32,592 nucleotides of DNA from Amycolatopsis pithecellobii (GTDB lineage Bacteria > Actinomycetota > Actinomycetes > Mycobacteriales > Pseudonocardiaceae). The notes under the pieces were generated by a model that did no database searches, was not told the origin of the DNA, and saw nothing but the letters and a program-made list of their open reading frames with translations. This document shows positions 8,277-16,439 of this stretch, in pieces. Within the stretch, counting starts at the first letter, position 1, and the number at the start of each line of letters is the position of its first letter. The translations under genes and the position numbers were made by a program. The stretch covers positions 1 through 32,592 of the forward strand of contig NZ_WMBA01000081.1 of NCBI RefSeq assembly GCF_009707865.1. The letters are read 5' to 3'.

Positions 8277-8951
8277 ATGGCCGCGACCAAGTCGTCGGCG
8301 AGCCGGGCGCAGATGGTCCATGACAGCCTGCGCAGGGACATTCTCAGCGGCACGCTACAGCCGGGCAGCCCGCTGAGGCTGCAGGCTCTCGCCGCGAAGT
8401 ACGAGGTCAGCATGTCCGTCGTCCGGGAGGCCCTGACCCGGCTCGTCGAGCACCATCTCGTGGCGCTGGAGACGAACCGTGGGTTCCGGGTGGTCGACGT
8501 ATCGCGCGCCGACCTCCTCGAGATTTCCGAGCTGTTGAAGCTGCTGGCCGGGCGCGCCCTCGAAAAGTCGATCCGCCTCGGCGATCTGCAGTGGCAGGGA
8601 CAGGTGGTCTCCGCCCATCACGTGCTCGAGCACACGCCTCGACTGGACGACGACGGCACCCCGACGGAGGAATGGGTGAGGGCGCACGCGGAGTTCCATG
8701 ACGCGCTCGGCTCGGCGTGCGGCAGCCCCCGGCTGCTCGATTACCTGCGGACGCTCATGAGCAGTTCCGAGTTCTACCAGCGGTTGGCCGGTACCCCTGT
8801 CGCCGACATGGCCGAGGAGGTCATCGCGGAGGATCGCGAGCTCATGGAACTGGCGACCGCACGGAAGACGCGTGAAGCCGGCGCGTTGCTCGACAAGCAC
8901 ATCCAGCGGAGCATGGACTGGCTGCTGGAGCACCTGTTCGGCGAGGACTGA
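8277..8951 (+). CDS. GntR family (FCD subfamily) transcriptional regulator
   Basis: A 224-residue protein. Residues about 9-72 form the GntR winged helix-turn-helix (MVHDSLRRDILSGTLQPGS, then YEVSMSVVREALTRLVEHHLV). Residues about 80-215 form the all-helical FCD ligand domain with AEFHDALGSACGSPRL and LLDKHIQRSMDWL, which carries the usual metal-binding histidines. The ATG at 8277 is used because GGGGAGG ends 5 nt upstream; an in-frame GTG at 8253 is less likely. FCD regulators usually repress catabolic operons and release DNA on binding a carboxylate metabolite. Divergence from the FAD hydroxylase and the palindrome between them make that operon the likely target. Confidence 0.92.
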   Translation: MAATKSSASRAQMVHDSLRRDILSGTLQPGSPLRLQALAAKYEVSMSVVREALTRLVEHHLVALETNRGFRVVDVSRADLLEISELLKLLAGRALEKSIRLGDLQWQGQVVSAHHVLEHTPRLDDDGTPTEEWVRAHAEFHDALGSACGSPRLLDYLRTLMSSSEFYQRLAGTPVADMAEEVIAEDRELMELATARKTREAGALLDKHIQRSMDWLLEHLFGED

Positions 8952-8960
8952 GCCCGCCGA

Positions 8961-10061
8961 TTATCGGGCTGGGCCGCGATGTCCTCGCGCTCGGCGGCGG
9001 CGTGCGACCCGGCGAGCCGGCGACAGCGGGGCCGCCGCTCGCACAGGCACCGCATACGGCTTTTTGCCATTCTCACGGGAAAAGAGCACGACCATCGTCG
9101 ACGCTTCGCCGCCGATCCAAGCCTTTCGTGGTTCTCCTGTGGCGAATCGCGCTGCCCGGTGGGTCGAAAGAACACCATCCAGCTGAAGCTCACCACCCCG
9201 GACATAGCGCGCGGATATCCGTCCTCCCGGGGCCACCAGTACCGATGCAGCATGCCAGCCGCTCTGCCGCACCGCCCGGTACCGCCGGGCCCAGCGCACC
9301 ATGGCCATGGCCCCGAACGGAATTCCGGCCAGTCCCGCCAGCATCGGTTCCACGAACAGGGACAGCTGCACGTCGCCGGTGTTGTCGTCCAACGGGGTGC
9401 GAACGCGGCCGGGATCCTCGCGGTCATAGATCACGAGCACCTCCTGCCCCGGCACGAATTCGCGCTTCGTCTCCAGCCTGATGTCGGCCTTCCGCCACGT
9501 GGCACCCACCGGGTAGTCCACGGTGATCGTCCAGCTGCTCTTGGCCGGCTCCGCCACCGACACCACCGTGCCCGTGACCCGCGCCCCGGTTTGCAGCAGT
9601 TCCTCCCCCTCATGGGAACTCTGGATGCCGGCCATGATCCCGCCCACCAGCAGGCCGGCGAACACCACCATGACGCCTGTCGACCGCAACGCGAGCATTC
9701 CCAGGCGTGACACCTGCGCCGGCAGGTCGACGTCGCCATCGACCGTCTCGCCAGGACCAGCCGGCACCCAGGTCTGAGATGGGGTACCGGTCGCCCCCAG
9801 CCGTTCCTTGACCCGCTTGTTCCACTGCACGGCCTTGACAGCCGTGAAGACAGCCGGCAGCGCGAGCAGCACGAAAATCACCGTCAGGCCACCGATGACG
9901 TTCACCTCGACCGGTGACTCACCGAGCAAGCCGGAGATCCCCCCGCCGAGAACCACCCCGGACGCGATCAGCAAAACGAGAAAGATCCCGAAATAGTGAT
10001 TCCGGGTGCGCCGATATCTTCGTACGTCCGCATCCCGGTCCAGACCGGCCCCCAGTTCCAC
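8961..10061 (-). CDS. DUF3592 domain-containing membrane protein
   Basis: A 366-residue predicted integral membrane protein starting at a GTG. Hydrophobic segments are seen at about residues 23-45 (GIFLVLLIASGVVLGGG), 55-76, 125-148 and 235-256. Between the third and fourth lies the DUF3592 signature: GARVTGTVVSVAEP, then ITVDYPVG, then VPGQEVLVIYDREDPGRVR. The C-terminal tail is Arg-rich. DUF3592 proteins are of unknown function and common in actinomycetes. The gene is convergent with the GntR gene (9-nt gap) and has no evident link to the catabolic genes; it may be a chromosomal bystander. Confidence 0.75.
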   Translation of the reverse strand: MELGAGLDRDADVRRYRRTRNHYFGIFLVLLIASGVVLGGGISGLLGESPVEVNVIGGLTVIFVLLALPAVFTAVKAVQWNKRVKERLGATGTPSQTWVPAGPGETVDGDVDLPAQVSRLGMLALRSTGVMVVFAGLLVGGIMAGIQSSHEGEELLQTGARVTGTVVSVAEPAKSSWTITVDYPVGATWRKADIRLETKREFVPGQEVLVIYDREDPGRVRTPLDDNTGDVQLSLFVEPMLAGLAGIPFGAMAMVRWARRYRAVRQSGWHAASVLVAPGGRISARYVRGGELQLDGVLSTHRAARFATGEPRKAWIGGEASTMVVLFSRENGKKPYAVPVRAAAPLSPARRVARRRRARGHRGPAR

Positions 10062-10126
10062 ATCACGAGATTACCTGAGCGGCCCGGCCTCGAGAGCGGA
10101 AAGAGTGGACCACGACGGCATTGATC

Positions 10127-10166
10127 TTGGCGCCGGTGCACGGCCTATGTCGTGCACCGGCGCCAA
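10127..10166 (-). terminator. Strong 16-bp hairpin, transcription terminator of the MFS operon
   Basis: A perfect 16-bp inverted repeat, TTGGCGCCGGTGCACG at 10127-10142 and its complement at 10151-10166, with an 8-nt loop. It starts 11 nt beyond the MFS stop codon in the leftward direction. There is no clear U-tract, which is common for actinobacterial terminators. Confidence 0.75.
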
Positions 10167-10177
10167 AGCGGGGTGGT

Positions 10178-11632
10178 TCAGCTGACGGCGTGCCGGTCCT
10201 CGAGTCTCCTCGGGACCACGGACAGTCCAAAGAGGACGAAGAACACCAGTGCGACGATCGCGACGCCGGCGTACAGCCAGCCGAAGACCGATGCGGTCGG
10301 CCACGTGCTCGCGCCCACGTTCAGGACGGCGAGGATCACGGCATTGACGATCCCGGCGGTCACCATCTGCCCGGCGGTCGCCACGCCGAACATGATGGAT
10401 GTGTTGTCCTTGCGACCCGAGGCGGCCACCATCGACCAGCCGAGGTTGAAGCACATGACGGCGCCGACCGCGTAAAGGAACACCCAGAGGTAGACCGTCC
10501 ACGCCTCAGCACGGAAAAGGCTCATCCCCAGGAACGCGACCACTGTCACCAGCCCACCGGTCACGATCGGCAGCCGCGGGCCCCCGCGCTTCAACAAGGC
10601 ATTGCCCAGCGCCGCGGCGACGAACGAACCCGGCAGCATCATGATCAGCGGCAAGGCGGACTTGAGGAGGTCTGCACCGAGGCCGTACCCGGTCGCCACC
10701 GGCGCCTGCCGCATGACCGGCACGAGGATGTAGAGGGCGAAGGACACCACAATCATGGTGAACATGGCGACAAAACCGGACACCAGCTGCCGAACGTCCA
10801 TGTTCCGGAAGTCCATCAGGGGTGCCGGCGCCCGGCGCTGCTGAAGCAGCCAGCCTGCGAACACGACCACGAACACGGCCAGCAGCGTGAGGATGTATGC
10901 CGACCCCCATCCCGCGGAGTTCCCCTCGCTGATCGCGAGCAGCAGCGCGCCCAGCCAGATCCCGAGCCCGATCGCGCCGGGCCAGTCCAGCTTCACCCTG
11001 GCGCGCGCCGATTCCGGCGTCTCGGGCGCCCACAGCGCGATGACGAGCATCGCGAGGTAAGCCGCGCCCGTGACCCAGAAGACGGCCTGCCAGCTCGTGC
11101 CGAGCCTGACCAGCACACCGCCGAGCAGCAGCGAAAGCGGCGTCAAGATCGAGATCGTCGTACCGAGCGACAACCCCGCCGAACGGATCTGGTCCGCACT
11201 CGCCCTGGCCCTCAGCAGCCCCCACCCCAGCGGGGTCGCCACCGCCAGCCCCATCAGGAACCGGCCGATCACCAGCATGAGAAAGCCGTTCGCCAACGCC
11301 CCGAGTGCGGCGCCGAGCAAACCCACGGCGAGCATCGGCAGCAGGACCTTGCGATGCCCGATGAGATCTCCGAGCCGGGACGTGACGCCGACTCCCATCG
11401 CACCCGCCAGCATGAAGACGGTCAGTGCCCAACTGGCCTGTGCGCTGCTGAGCGACAGGTCGGTGGTCATCGTCGCCACCATCGGAGACAGCGACACGCT
11501 CTGAATGTCGGTAGCGACGCCCGTGCTGAGCAGCAGCGCCAAAAGCAGCGGAACCCGGTCCGCTACCGCCCGCCGCGTGGAGACTGGGGTGACCACAGAC
11601 CTGGACGATCCGACGTCGCTGTCGGGGACCAT
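10178..11632 (-). CDS. MFS transporter, DHA2-like drug/metabolite exporter
   Basis: A 484-residue membrane protein with about 14 predicted hydrophobic helices, the size and pattern of DHA2 (EmrB/QacA) transporters. Motif A appears as SRLGDLIGHRKVLLPM after the second helix, and RFLMGLAVATPLGWGLLRA fits the fourth helix. The ATG at 11632 is chosen because AAGGA lies 8 nt upstream and the hydrophobic part begins soon after; the longer open frame runs over a non-coding stretch. It would export (or less often import) a pathway compound by proton antiport. A 148-nt gap separates it from the upstream SDR gene. That gap contains a TGTGTG-N2-CACACA palindrome also found at the operon promoter, so it probably has its own regulated promoter. 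Confidence 0.9.
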   Translation of the reverse strand: MVPDSDVGSSRSVVTPVSTRRAVADRVPLLLALLLSTGVATDIQSVSLSPMVATMTTDLSLSSAQASWALTVFMLAGAMGVGVTSRLGDLIGHRKVLLPMLAVGLLGAALGALANGFLMLVIGRFLMGLAVATPLGWGLLRARASADQIRSAGLSLGTTISILTPLSLLLGGVLVRLGTSWQAVFWVTGAAYLAMLVIALWAPETPESARARVKLDWPGAIGLGIWLGALLLAISEGNSAGWGSAYILTLLAVFVVVFAGWLLQQRRAPAPLMDFRNMDVRQLVSGFVAMFTMIVVSFALYILVPVMRQAPVATGYGLGADLLKSALPLIMMLPGSFVAAALGNALLKRGGPRLPIVTGGLVTVVAFLGMSLFRAEAWTVYLWVFLYAVGAVMCFNLGWSMVAASGRKDNTSIMFGVATAGQMVTAGIVNAVILAVLNVGASTWPTASVFGWLYAGVAIVALVFFVLFGLSVVPRRLEDRHAVS

Positions 11633-11725
11633 AGGAGTGTCCTTTCCTTCGCTGAGAACCAACGGACACGGGAATGAAATCGAGTCACGTGCGGAAATTG
11701 TTGCCCGCCGCACCCGGGAAAGCGA

Positions 11726-11739
11726 TGTGTGAACACACA
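11726..11739. promoter_or_regulatory. TGTGTG-N2-CACACA palindrome, probable operator upstream of the MFS gene
   Basis: A perfect 6-bp dyad with AA as spacer, about 94 nt upstream of the MFS ATG. The same core (spacer TG) occurs at 17475-17488 between the GAF-PucR regulator and the cyclase operon. The sharing of an unusual purine/pyrimidine-alternating palindrome by two promoters of one gene set supports a common regulator, most simply the product of the gene at 17576. Confidence 0.6.
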
Positions 11740-11780
11740 GAATGCGACCGCGATCGGTGTGGGCCGGGTGCCCAGGGCCC

Positions 11781-12671
11781 TCAAGCCGGGCGTACGCCGG
11801 TGGTCGGCCAGTGATCGACGACCGCCAGTTCGGCCATGATGGGCGCATAGGCGGCGACGTCCTCGGGCCGCTGTGGGCCGGCGGCTCCGGATGCCACATA
11901 ACCGCCGTCGACGGCCAGGTTGTGGCCCGTGACGAACGACGCCTCCGGCGAGGCGAGAAAGACCATGGCGTCGGCGATATCTTCCGGCGCGGTCATTTCC
12001 GGGATGAGCAGAGCGCTCTCCACCACACGGCGTGGCTCACTGCCCTCCTGCCCGTAGAACGACAAGCCATTGGGAGTCGCGACACAGCCGGGAGAAATCG
12101 CGTTGACCCGGATCTTCCACGGTGCCAGCTCATTCGCGAGCGCCACCGTGAGCCGGAGGACACCCGCTTTCGCGACCGCATAAGCCGGGAGGAGCGGCAG
12201 GTTGCCGGCATAACCGGCGCCGATGGGCGCCGCGACGGCCGAGCCCATGAAGATGATGCTCCCGCCGCCCCGGGCACGCAGGTGAGGAATGGCGTGCTTC
12301 GACACGAGAAAAGGCACCGTGAGCGTGTTGTCGATGGTGAGCTGCCAGTCCGCCAGGCTCATGTCCTCGACCGGGCCGAGGCGTAGCTGCATCGCATTGT
12401 TGTCGACGATATCGACGCCGCCGAACTGTTCCGCAGCGAATTCGAGCAGCCGGTGCGCCTCCTTTTCGTCGAAAAGGTCCAGCGGATGCAGCGATTCCAT
12501 CCGTCCACCCGCCGCCCGCACGATCTCCAACGTTTCCTGGGCCGCCTCGGCATCGATGTCGCAACCGACAACGGACGCGCCCTCCCGGACGAATCGCAGC
12601 GCGACCTGCCGGGCCATGCCCCGGCCCGTTCCGGTGATCACCGCGACCTTGCCCGCCAACCGACCAGCCAT
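11781..12671 (-). CDS. SDR family NAD(P)-dependent oxidoreductase
   Basis: A 296-residue classical short-chain dehydrogenase. The cofactor motif is TGTGRGMA at residues 13-20, the structural motif DNNAM at about 90-94, and the catalytic Ser about 144 (FMGSA), Tyr 164 and Lys 168 (YAVAK) are all present. The C-terminal end FVTGHNLAVDGGY is typical. Acidic Asp38 after the second strand (VVGCDID) suggests NAD(H) preference. The start ATG overlaps the stop codon of the upstream hydratase gene by one base (TAATG), so the two are translationally coupled. It probably oxidises or reduces an alcohol/ketone intermediate of the cyclase-hydratase pathway; the substrate is unknown. Confidence 0.92.
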   Translation of the reverse strand: MAGRLAGKVAVITGTGRGMARQVALRFVREGASVVGCDIDAEAAQETLEIVRAAGGRMESLHPLDLFDEKEAHRLLEFAAEQFGGVDIVDNNAMQLRLGPVEDMSLADWQLTIDNTLTVPFLVSKHAIPHLRARGGGSIIFMGSAVAAPIGAGYAGNLPLLPAYAVAKAGVLRLTVALANELAPWKIRVNAISPGCVATPNGLSFYGQEGSEPRRVVESALLIPEMTAPEDIADAMVFLASPEASFVTGHNLAVDGGYVASGAAGPQRPEDVAAYAPIMAELAVVDHWPTTGVRPA

Positions 12672-13489
12672 TACTCCTCCTCGAGCGGCTTGTGAACGTT
12701 TTCCTCCGTGGCGAATCTGGTCGTCACGGAGCCGAGATCGGCGAAATCCGCCGTCAAGGTGTCCCCGGCGGCCACCGCAACCGCGGCGGTGAGTGCCCCG
12801 GCCAGCACCAGATCACCCGCTCGCAATCCGACTCCGAACTCCCCGAGCTTGTTCGCGAGCCAGGCGACACAGCGGATCGGGTTGCCGAGCACGGCGGCAC
12901 CGGCACCGGTCGCGACGACCGTCCCGTTGTGGCGCAACACCATTCCCGTCAGCCGGAGGTCGACGTCGGCGAGCGGAGTGAGGCGGGCGCCGCAGATCAC
13001 CCTGGCCGCGGAAGCGTTGTCGGCGATCGTGTCCTGGATCGCGATCTTCCAGTCGGTGACGCGACTGTCGATCACCTCGATCGTCGGCAGCGCCCCGGCG
13101 ACGGCCCGGAGTGCGTCGATCGCCGTGACTCCCGGCCCTTTCAGCTCCTCCGCCATCACGAAGCCGATCTCCGCCTCGGCGCGCGGATGGATGAGTTCAG
13201 CGGTCTGGACCTCGTCGCCCTCCTCAACGATCATCGAAGCGAACAGCGCCCCGAAATCGGGCTCGTCGACGCCGAGCTGACGCTGCATCGCCTCCGACGT
13301 GAGGCCGATCTTGCGCCCACGGATCGGGTCGCCGTCGTTCACCCGCGCGCGAACGTTGAGCTGCTGAATGCGATATGCGTCGGCGACGGTCAGCTCAGGA
13401 ACGTCCGAGGTCAGGGGCTCAACCGGGGTGCGGTCGGCCTCGGCGATGCGCAAGCGCGCCGCGAGTTCGGCCAATCGTGATTCTTCCAA
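12671..13489 (-). CDS. 2-keto-4-pentenoate hydratase / fumarylacetoacetate-hydrolase-related protein (MhpD-like)
   Basis: A 272-residue protein of the MhpD/HpcG/TesE family. Diagnostic segments are GRKIGLTSEAMQRQLGV at about 58-74, the HPRAEAEIGFVM metal site at about 101-112 (Glu105, Glu107), and VIDSRVTDWKIAIQDTIADN at about 139-158. Members add water to 2-hydroxy-penta-2,4-dienoate-type products of meta cleavage, or decarboxylate 4-oxalocrotonate. No meta-cleavage dioxygenase is in the window, so the substrate may be a related enol acid made another way. It ends in TAATG overlapping the SDR start, and begins 8 nt after the Dabb gene stop. Confidence 0.9.
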   Translation of the reverse strand: MEESRLAELAARLRIAEADRTPVEPLTSDVPELTVADAYRIQQLNVRARVNDGDPIRGRKIGLTSEAMQRQLGVDEPDFGALFASMIVEEGDEVQTAELIHPRAEAEIGFVMAEELKGPGVTAIDALRAVAGALPTIEVIDSRVTDWKIAIQDTIADNASAARVICGARLTPLADVDLRLTGMVLRHNGTVVATGAGAAVLGNPIRCVAWLANKLGEFGVGLRAGDLVLAGALTAAVAVAAGDTLTADFADLGSVTTRFATEENVHKPLEEE

Positions 13490-13497
13490 AGCCAGTC

Positions 13498-13791
13498 CTA
13501 ACTTTCGACGCTGATCGTTTTCAGTTCGCCGAACAGCGGAATCGCCTGGCGTCGCAGGGCGACATGCCGCTCGTCGGCGAAAAAGGCGTCCCGCTCGGCG
13601 ATTCCGCGGAAGGTGAGGATTGCCGCGTGGGTGAACGGATCGGAAAGCGCGGGGTCACCGCGGTTCTCGCTCACGGCGACCGTCTCCACCGAAGGGATGT
13701 CCGTGAACCGCGAGATGCCGTCGAGCACCGCCTTCACTTCGTCCGGCCCGGCACCGTCCTTGAACCAGAAAAGCAGCACGTGCTGGATCAT
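13498..13791 (-). CDS. Dabb family (stress-responsive alpha/beta-barrel) protein
   Basis: A 97-residue protein beginning MIQHVLLFWFKDGAGPDEV, the typical Dabb opening; the ending FADERHVALRRQAIPLFGEL also fits. The ATG at 13791 is chosen because it overlaps the upstream isomerase stop codon (ATGA) and the family starts at this methionine; the longer frame is inside the neighbour. Dabb domains form dimeric ferredoxin-like barrels. A few are enzymes, for example olivetolic acid cyclase, while most have no assigned activity. Its place between isomerase and hydratase genes suggests a role in the same pathway, perhaps cyclisation or tautomerisation; this is inference. Confidence 0.85.
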   Translation of the reverse strand: MIQHVLLFWFKDGAGPDEVKAVLDGISRFTDIPSVETVAVSENRGDPALSDPFTHAAILTFRGIAERDAFFADERHVALRRQAIPLFGELKTISVES

Positions 13792-14636
13792 TTCCCCGCC
13801 TTCGACCAAGCGGCCTCCACACCCCGCCGGCAACGCCTCAGCATCTCGTCGTTGTCGATCTTGGGGACCGAGTCATCGGCGGGCGGCTCGGACAACACCT
13901 CGAGGTCGTACCAGCCGGTGTATCCGGCCGACTCCAGTGCGCCGAACATCCGATCCAGCGGTATCACTCCCTCACCCGGGATCGCCCGATCGGTGGCATG
14001 AGGACGGTCCGGCCAATCCCCGAGCTGGACCACCGTGAACAGGTGCGCGTAGGACTTGATGTCCTCCAGCACGGTCGGCGAATCCCAGTGATGCCAGACG
14101 TCCCAGATGATGCCGACGCTCTCCAGGCCGATCTCGGCGACCAGATCGGCGGCCTCGGCGACCGTCGTGATGATCGACTCGTCCGCGAGGCGAATCGGCT
14201 CGATCCCGATCACCGCACCGATCTCGGCGGCCGCGACGCCCGCCCGCCGGTAACCGTCGACGACGATCTTTCGCTGCTCGGACTTGCTCAGCGAGTCGTC
14301 CGTGCCGGTGATGGTGACAAATTGCGCCGGGGCAAAGGGTTTGAAACGATGGATCGAGGCGACCAGCTGCTCGATCCGCTCCTGTGGGTCCGACGGGCCG
14401 GGAAAGAACGACGAGGGCAGGATGGTCGGCGCCGTCGGCGCGCAGACGGTTGCCTGCAGCCCGGACTGGCCGAACAGCTCGATCAGCTCCTCGTCACGGC
14501 CGTTGCCCAGCTTGTCCTCCCAGATCCCGATCCCGCGGATCCCGGCTCGCCGGCACGTCTCGAGGTCGTCCTCAAAGGACGAATCCGGCCACATGAACTC
14601 GTTGACGGAAAGCCGGCTCGCGATGGATGCCTGCAT
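13788..14636 (-). CDS. Sugar-phosphate isomerase/epimerase-like TIM-barrel protein (AP endonuclease 2 fold)
   Basis: A 282-residue xylose-isomerase-like TIM barrel. Probable metal ligands are Glu146 (VIGIEPIRL), Asp179 and His182 or 183 (IIWDVWHHWD) and Glu246 (WYDLEVLSE), arranged as in the family. The N-terminus MQASIASRLSVNEFMWPDSSFEDD is standard. Members isomerise sugars or inositol derivatives, dehydrate ketoacids, or act as 3-dehydroshikimate dehydratase and hydroxypyruvate isomerase, so the fold alone does not fix the reaction. The gene begins 4 nt after the CocE gene stop and overlaps the Dabb gene by 4 nt. Confidence 0.85.
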   Translation of the reverse strand: MQASIASRLSVNEFMWPDSSFEDDLETCRRAGIRGIGIWEDKLGNGRDEELIELFGQSGLQATVCAPTAPTILPSSFFPGPSDPQERIEQLVASIHRFKPFAPAQFVTITGTDDSLSKSEQRKIVVDGYRRAGVAAAEIGAVIGIEPIRLADESIITTVAEAADLVAEIGLESVGIIWDVWHHWDSPTVLEDIKSYAHLFTVVQLGDWPDRPHATDRAIPGEGVIPLDRMFGALESAGYTGWYDLEVLSEPPADDSVPKIDNDEMLRRCRRGVEAAWSKAGK

Positions 14637-14640
14637 GTGC

Positions 14641-16392
14641 TTACCCTTTCTCCGGTATGACCGGCACCAGCAAAAACGAGTCGTGCCCGGGCCCGGAAAA
14701 CACGGTGACCGTGTTGTCGAACAGCTCCGCCGGCCGGTCGCTGGGGTTGTCGTGCAAGAAGAATCCGGTGCCGCGCATTTCGACCCCGAGGTGCGACATC
14801 GCGCCCGGCAGGCCGTGCTCGAAGTCCCGGCCGAGGATGGTGAGTTTGAGCTCGTAGCCGGCCGGGATCACGATCGACGTCGGCCAGATCTCGATGTCCA
14901 GCGGGTACACCTGCCCAGGTTCCAGCATTTCCCGTTCACGGTGCGGGTGGTAGGGCGCCCAGGGCTCGCTCTGCTCGGCATCGAGCTTCCGATGTGAGGC
15001 CCGGAGCCAACCGAGTGAGATGGGCGCTTTCGGCTCGTTGGCCCCGTGGAAGAGCACTTCCTCGCCATCCGGATCAAACAACCGCAAGGCAAGGAAAATG
15101 TCGGCATCCTCGGTGTCGGAGGCGATCCAGAGCCGGCAGGCCACGGGGCCGGTCAGCTCCGTCTCCTCCTCGAACGGACCTGTGGACAGCGTCAATCCCT
15201 CGCCCAACGCCGCATACGACCGGGTTTGCTCCTCCCGCGGGGCTTCGGGCGAGAGCCGCCCGTCCGCGGGATGAAGGTGCAGTGACCGCCACTCGGTGCG
15301 CGCCAAGGGCCATTCGTGCTCGGCCCGTTCGACGAAGTGCTCACCCGGGTGACGGACCTGAAGCAGAACCGGCGGTTGGTGCTCCCAATCGCCCTCGCCG
15401 TCCTTCAGGAAGTAATCGAAGAACCGCTTTTGCAGCTGCCTTCCGTAATCGGTGTAAAAGAGCGTCCAATGCTCCCGTCCGTGCACTTCGAGCCATTTCT
15501 TGTCACTGGCCGAATGCGTGAACCCGCGGAGGGTGCCCCTGGTGTGCAGGCCCTGCCCGCCCCAGTTGGCCGCGGACAGAATGGGGATCGTGATCTTGGC
15601 CAGATCCGCGCTCCGGTCACGGTGGTACCGGTCGTCGAACTCGTGCTCGAGCACCTCTGCCGCGATGTCCCCGCGCCGGGCGGACAACTGGTCGTCCCCG
15701 AGGTCTTCGTCACCGCAGACCTGTTGACCCGTAAGGGGATTGACCGGTCCTCGCGAACCGAGCCCGTACTGGACGATGGTGGCCTGCTTGTGAAACCACT
15801 TCCCGGGGAAGGTACACAGAATCCCGCCGTGGCGGTGCGCCTCACGGTAGATATCGTTGAACCCCTCCCACGGACAGATCGCTTTGAGCGCCGGCGGCGC
15901 GAGTGCCGCGACCTGCCACTGATTCGACGCGTAGTACGAGATACCGGCGAGTCCGACGTTTCCGTTCGACCAGTCCTGCTCCGCGACCCACTCGATGCAG
16001 TCGTAGTAGTCCTTGGCCTCACGATCGGTGAAGCAGTCCATCCGCCCTTCGGATCGGCCGGCACCGCGAGAATCGATCCGGATGACCGTATACCCCTCGG
16101 GCACCCATTTTTCCGGGTCGACCACCTCCCAATTCTGGTAGGCGTTGGTCGATCCTTTCGGGACGTCCGGGTACTTGGCGCACATCTGCTCCCACAGCTT
16201 GTCGTACGGCGGATCCTGGAACGGCAGTCCCTTTCCGTAAACGCCCATACTCGCGATCGTCGGGAATCTCCCCTCGCCGACCGGACGGAAAACGTCGGCC
16301 CTCAGCAGCACGCCGTCATCCATCTCGATCGGCACGTCCCAGTCGATCCGCATGTTGTCGCGGACTTCGCTTTTCCAGCTACTTCTCGTCAC
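14641..16392 (-). CDS. CocE/NonD family alpha/beta hydrolase
   Basis: A 583-residue serine hydrolase with an N-terminal alpha/beta-hydrolase domain and a C-terminal jelly-roll (X-Pro dipeptidyl-peptidase C-terminal) domain. The nucleophile motif is GISYYAS with Ser152. The catalytic His is likely about 304 or 308 (EVHGREHW). The segment AANWGGQGLHTRG stands where CocE has a WxD motif and lacks that Asp. The beginning IEMDDGVLLRADVFRP and SRGAGRSEG (oxyanion region) are typical. The start is GTG at 16392, with AAGGGA 6 nt upstream. CocE-type enzymes cleave esters (cocaine esterase) or acyl amides (glutaryl-cephalosporin acylases). It likely hydrolyses an ester or amide substrate entering this pathway. 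It follows the cyclase gene by 47 nt. Confidence 0.9.
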   Translation of the reverse strand: MTRSSWKSEVRDNMRIDWDVPIEMDDGVLLRADVFRPVGEGRFPTIASMGVYGKGLPFQDPPYDKLWEQMCAKYPDVPKGSTNAYQNWEVVDPEKWVPEGYTVIRIDSRGAGRSEGRMDCFTDREAKDYYDCIEWVAEQDWSNGNVGLAGISYYASNQWQVAALAPPALKAICPWEGFNDIYREAHRHGGILCTFPGKWFHKQATIVQYGLGSRGPVNPLTGQQVCGDEDLGDDQLSARRGDIAAEVLEHEFDDRYHRDRSADLAKITIPILSAANWGGQGLHTRGTLRGFTHSASDKKWLEVHGREHWTLFYTDYGRQLQKRFFDYFLKDGEGDWEHQPPVLLQVRHPGEHFVERAEHEWPLARTEWRSLHLHPADGRLSPEAPREEQTRSYAALGEGLTLSTGPFEEETELTGPVACRLWIASDTEDADIFLALRLFDPDGEEVLFHGANEPKAPISLGWLRASHRKLDAEQSEPWAPYHPHREREMLEPGQVYPLDIEIWPTSIVIPAGYELKLTILGRDFEHGLPGAMSHLGVEMRGTGFFLHDNPSDRPAELFDNTVTVFSGPGHDSFLLVPVIPEKG

Positions 16393-16439
16393 CGTTGTCC
16401 CTTCGGTTCGACGTTGTCATGCGGCCCCTGCAGCGGTTG

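Noticed and set aside
10121..11677. Rightward 518-codon open frame opposite the MFS gene
   Set aside because: His/Arg/Gln-rich antisense translation typical of the reverse of membrane-protein codons; no ribosome site or family motif.
11755..11780. GGGCC/GGCCC hairpin just after the SDR stop
   Set aside because: Stem of only about five bases with a loop of about ten; too weak to call a terminator between the SDR and MFS genes.
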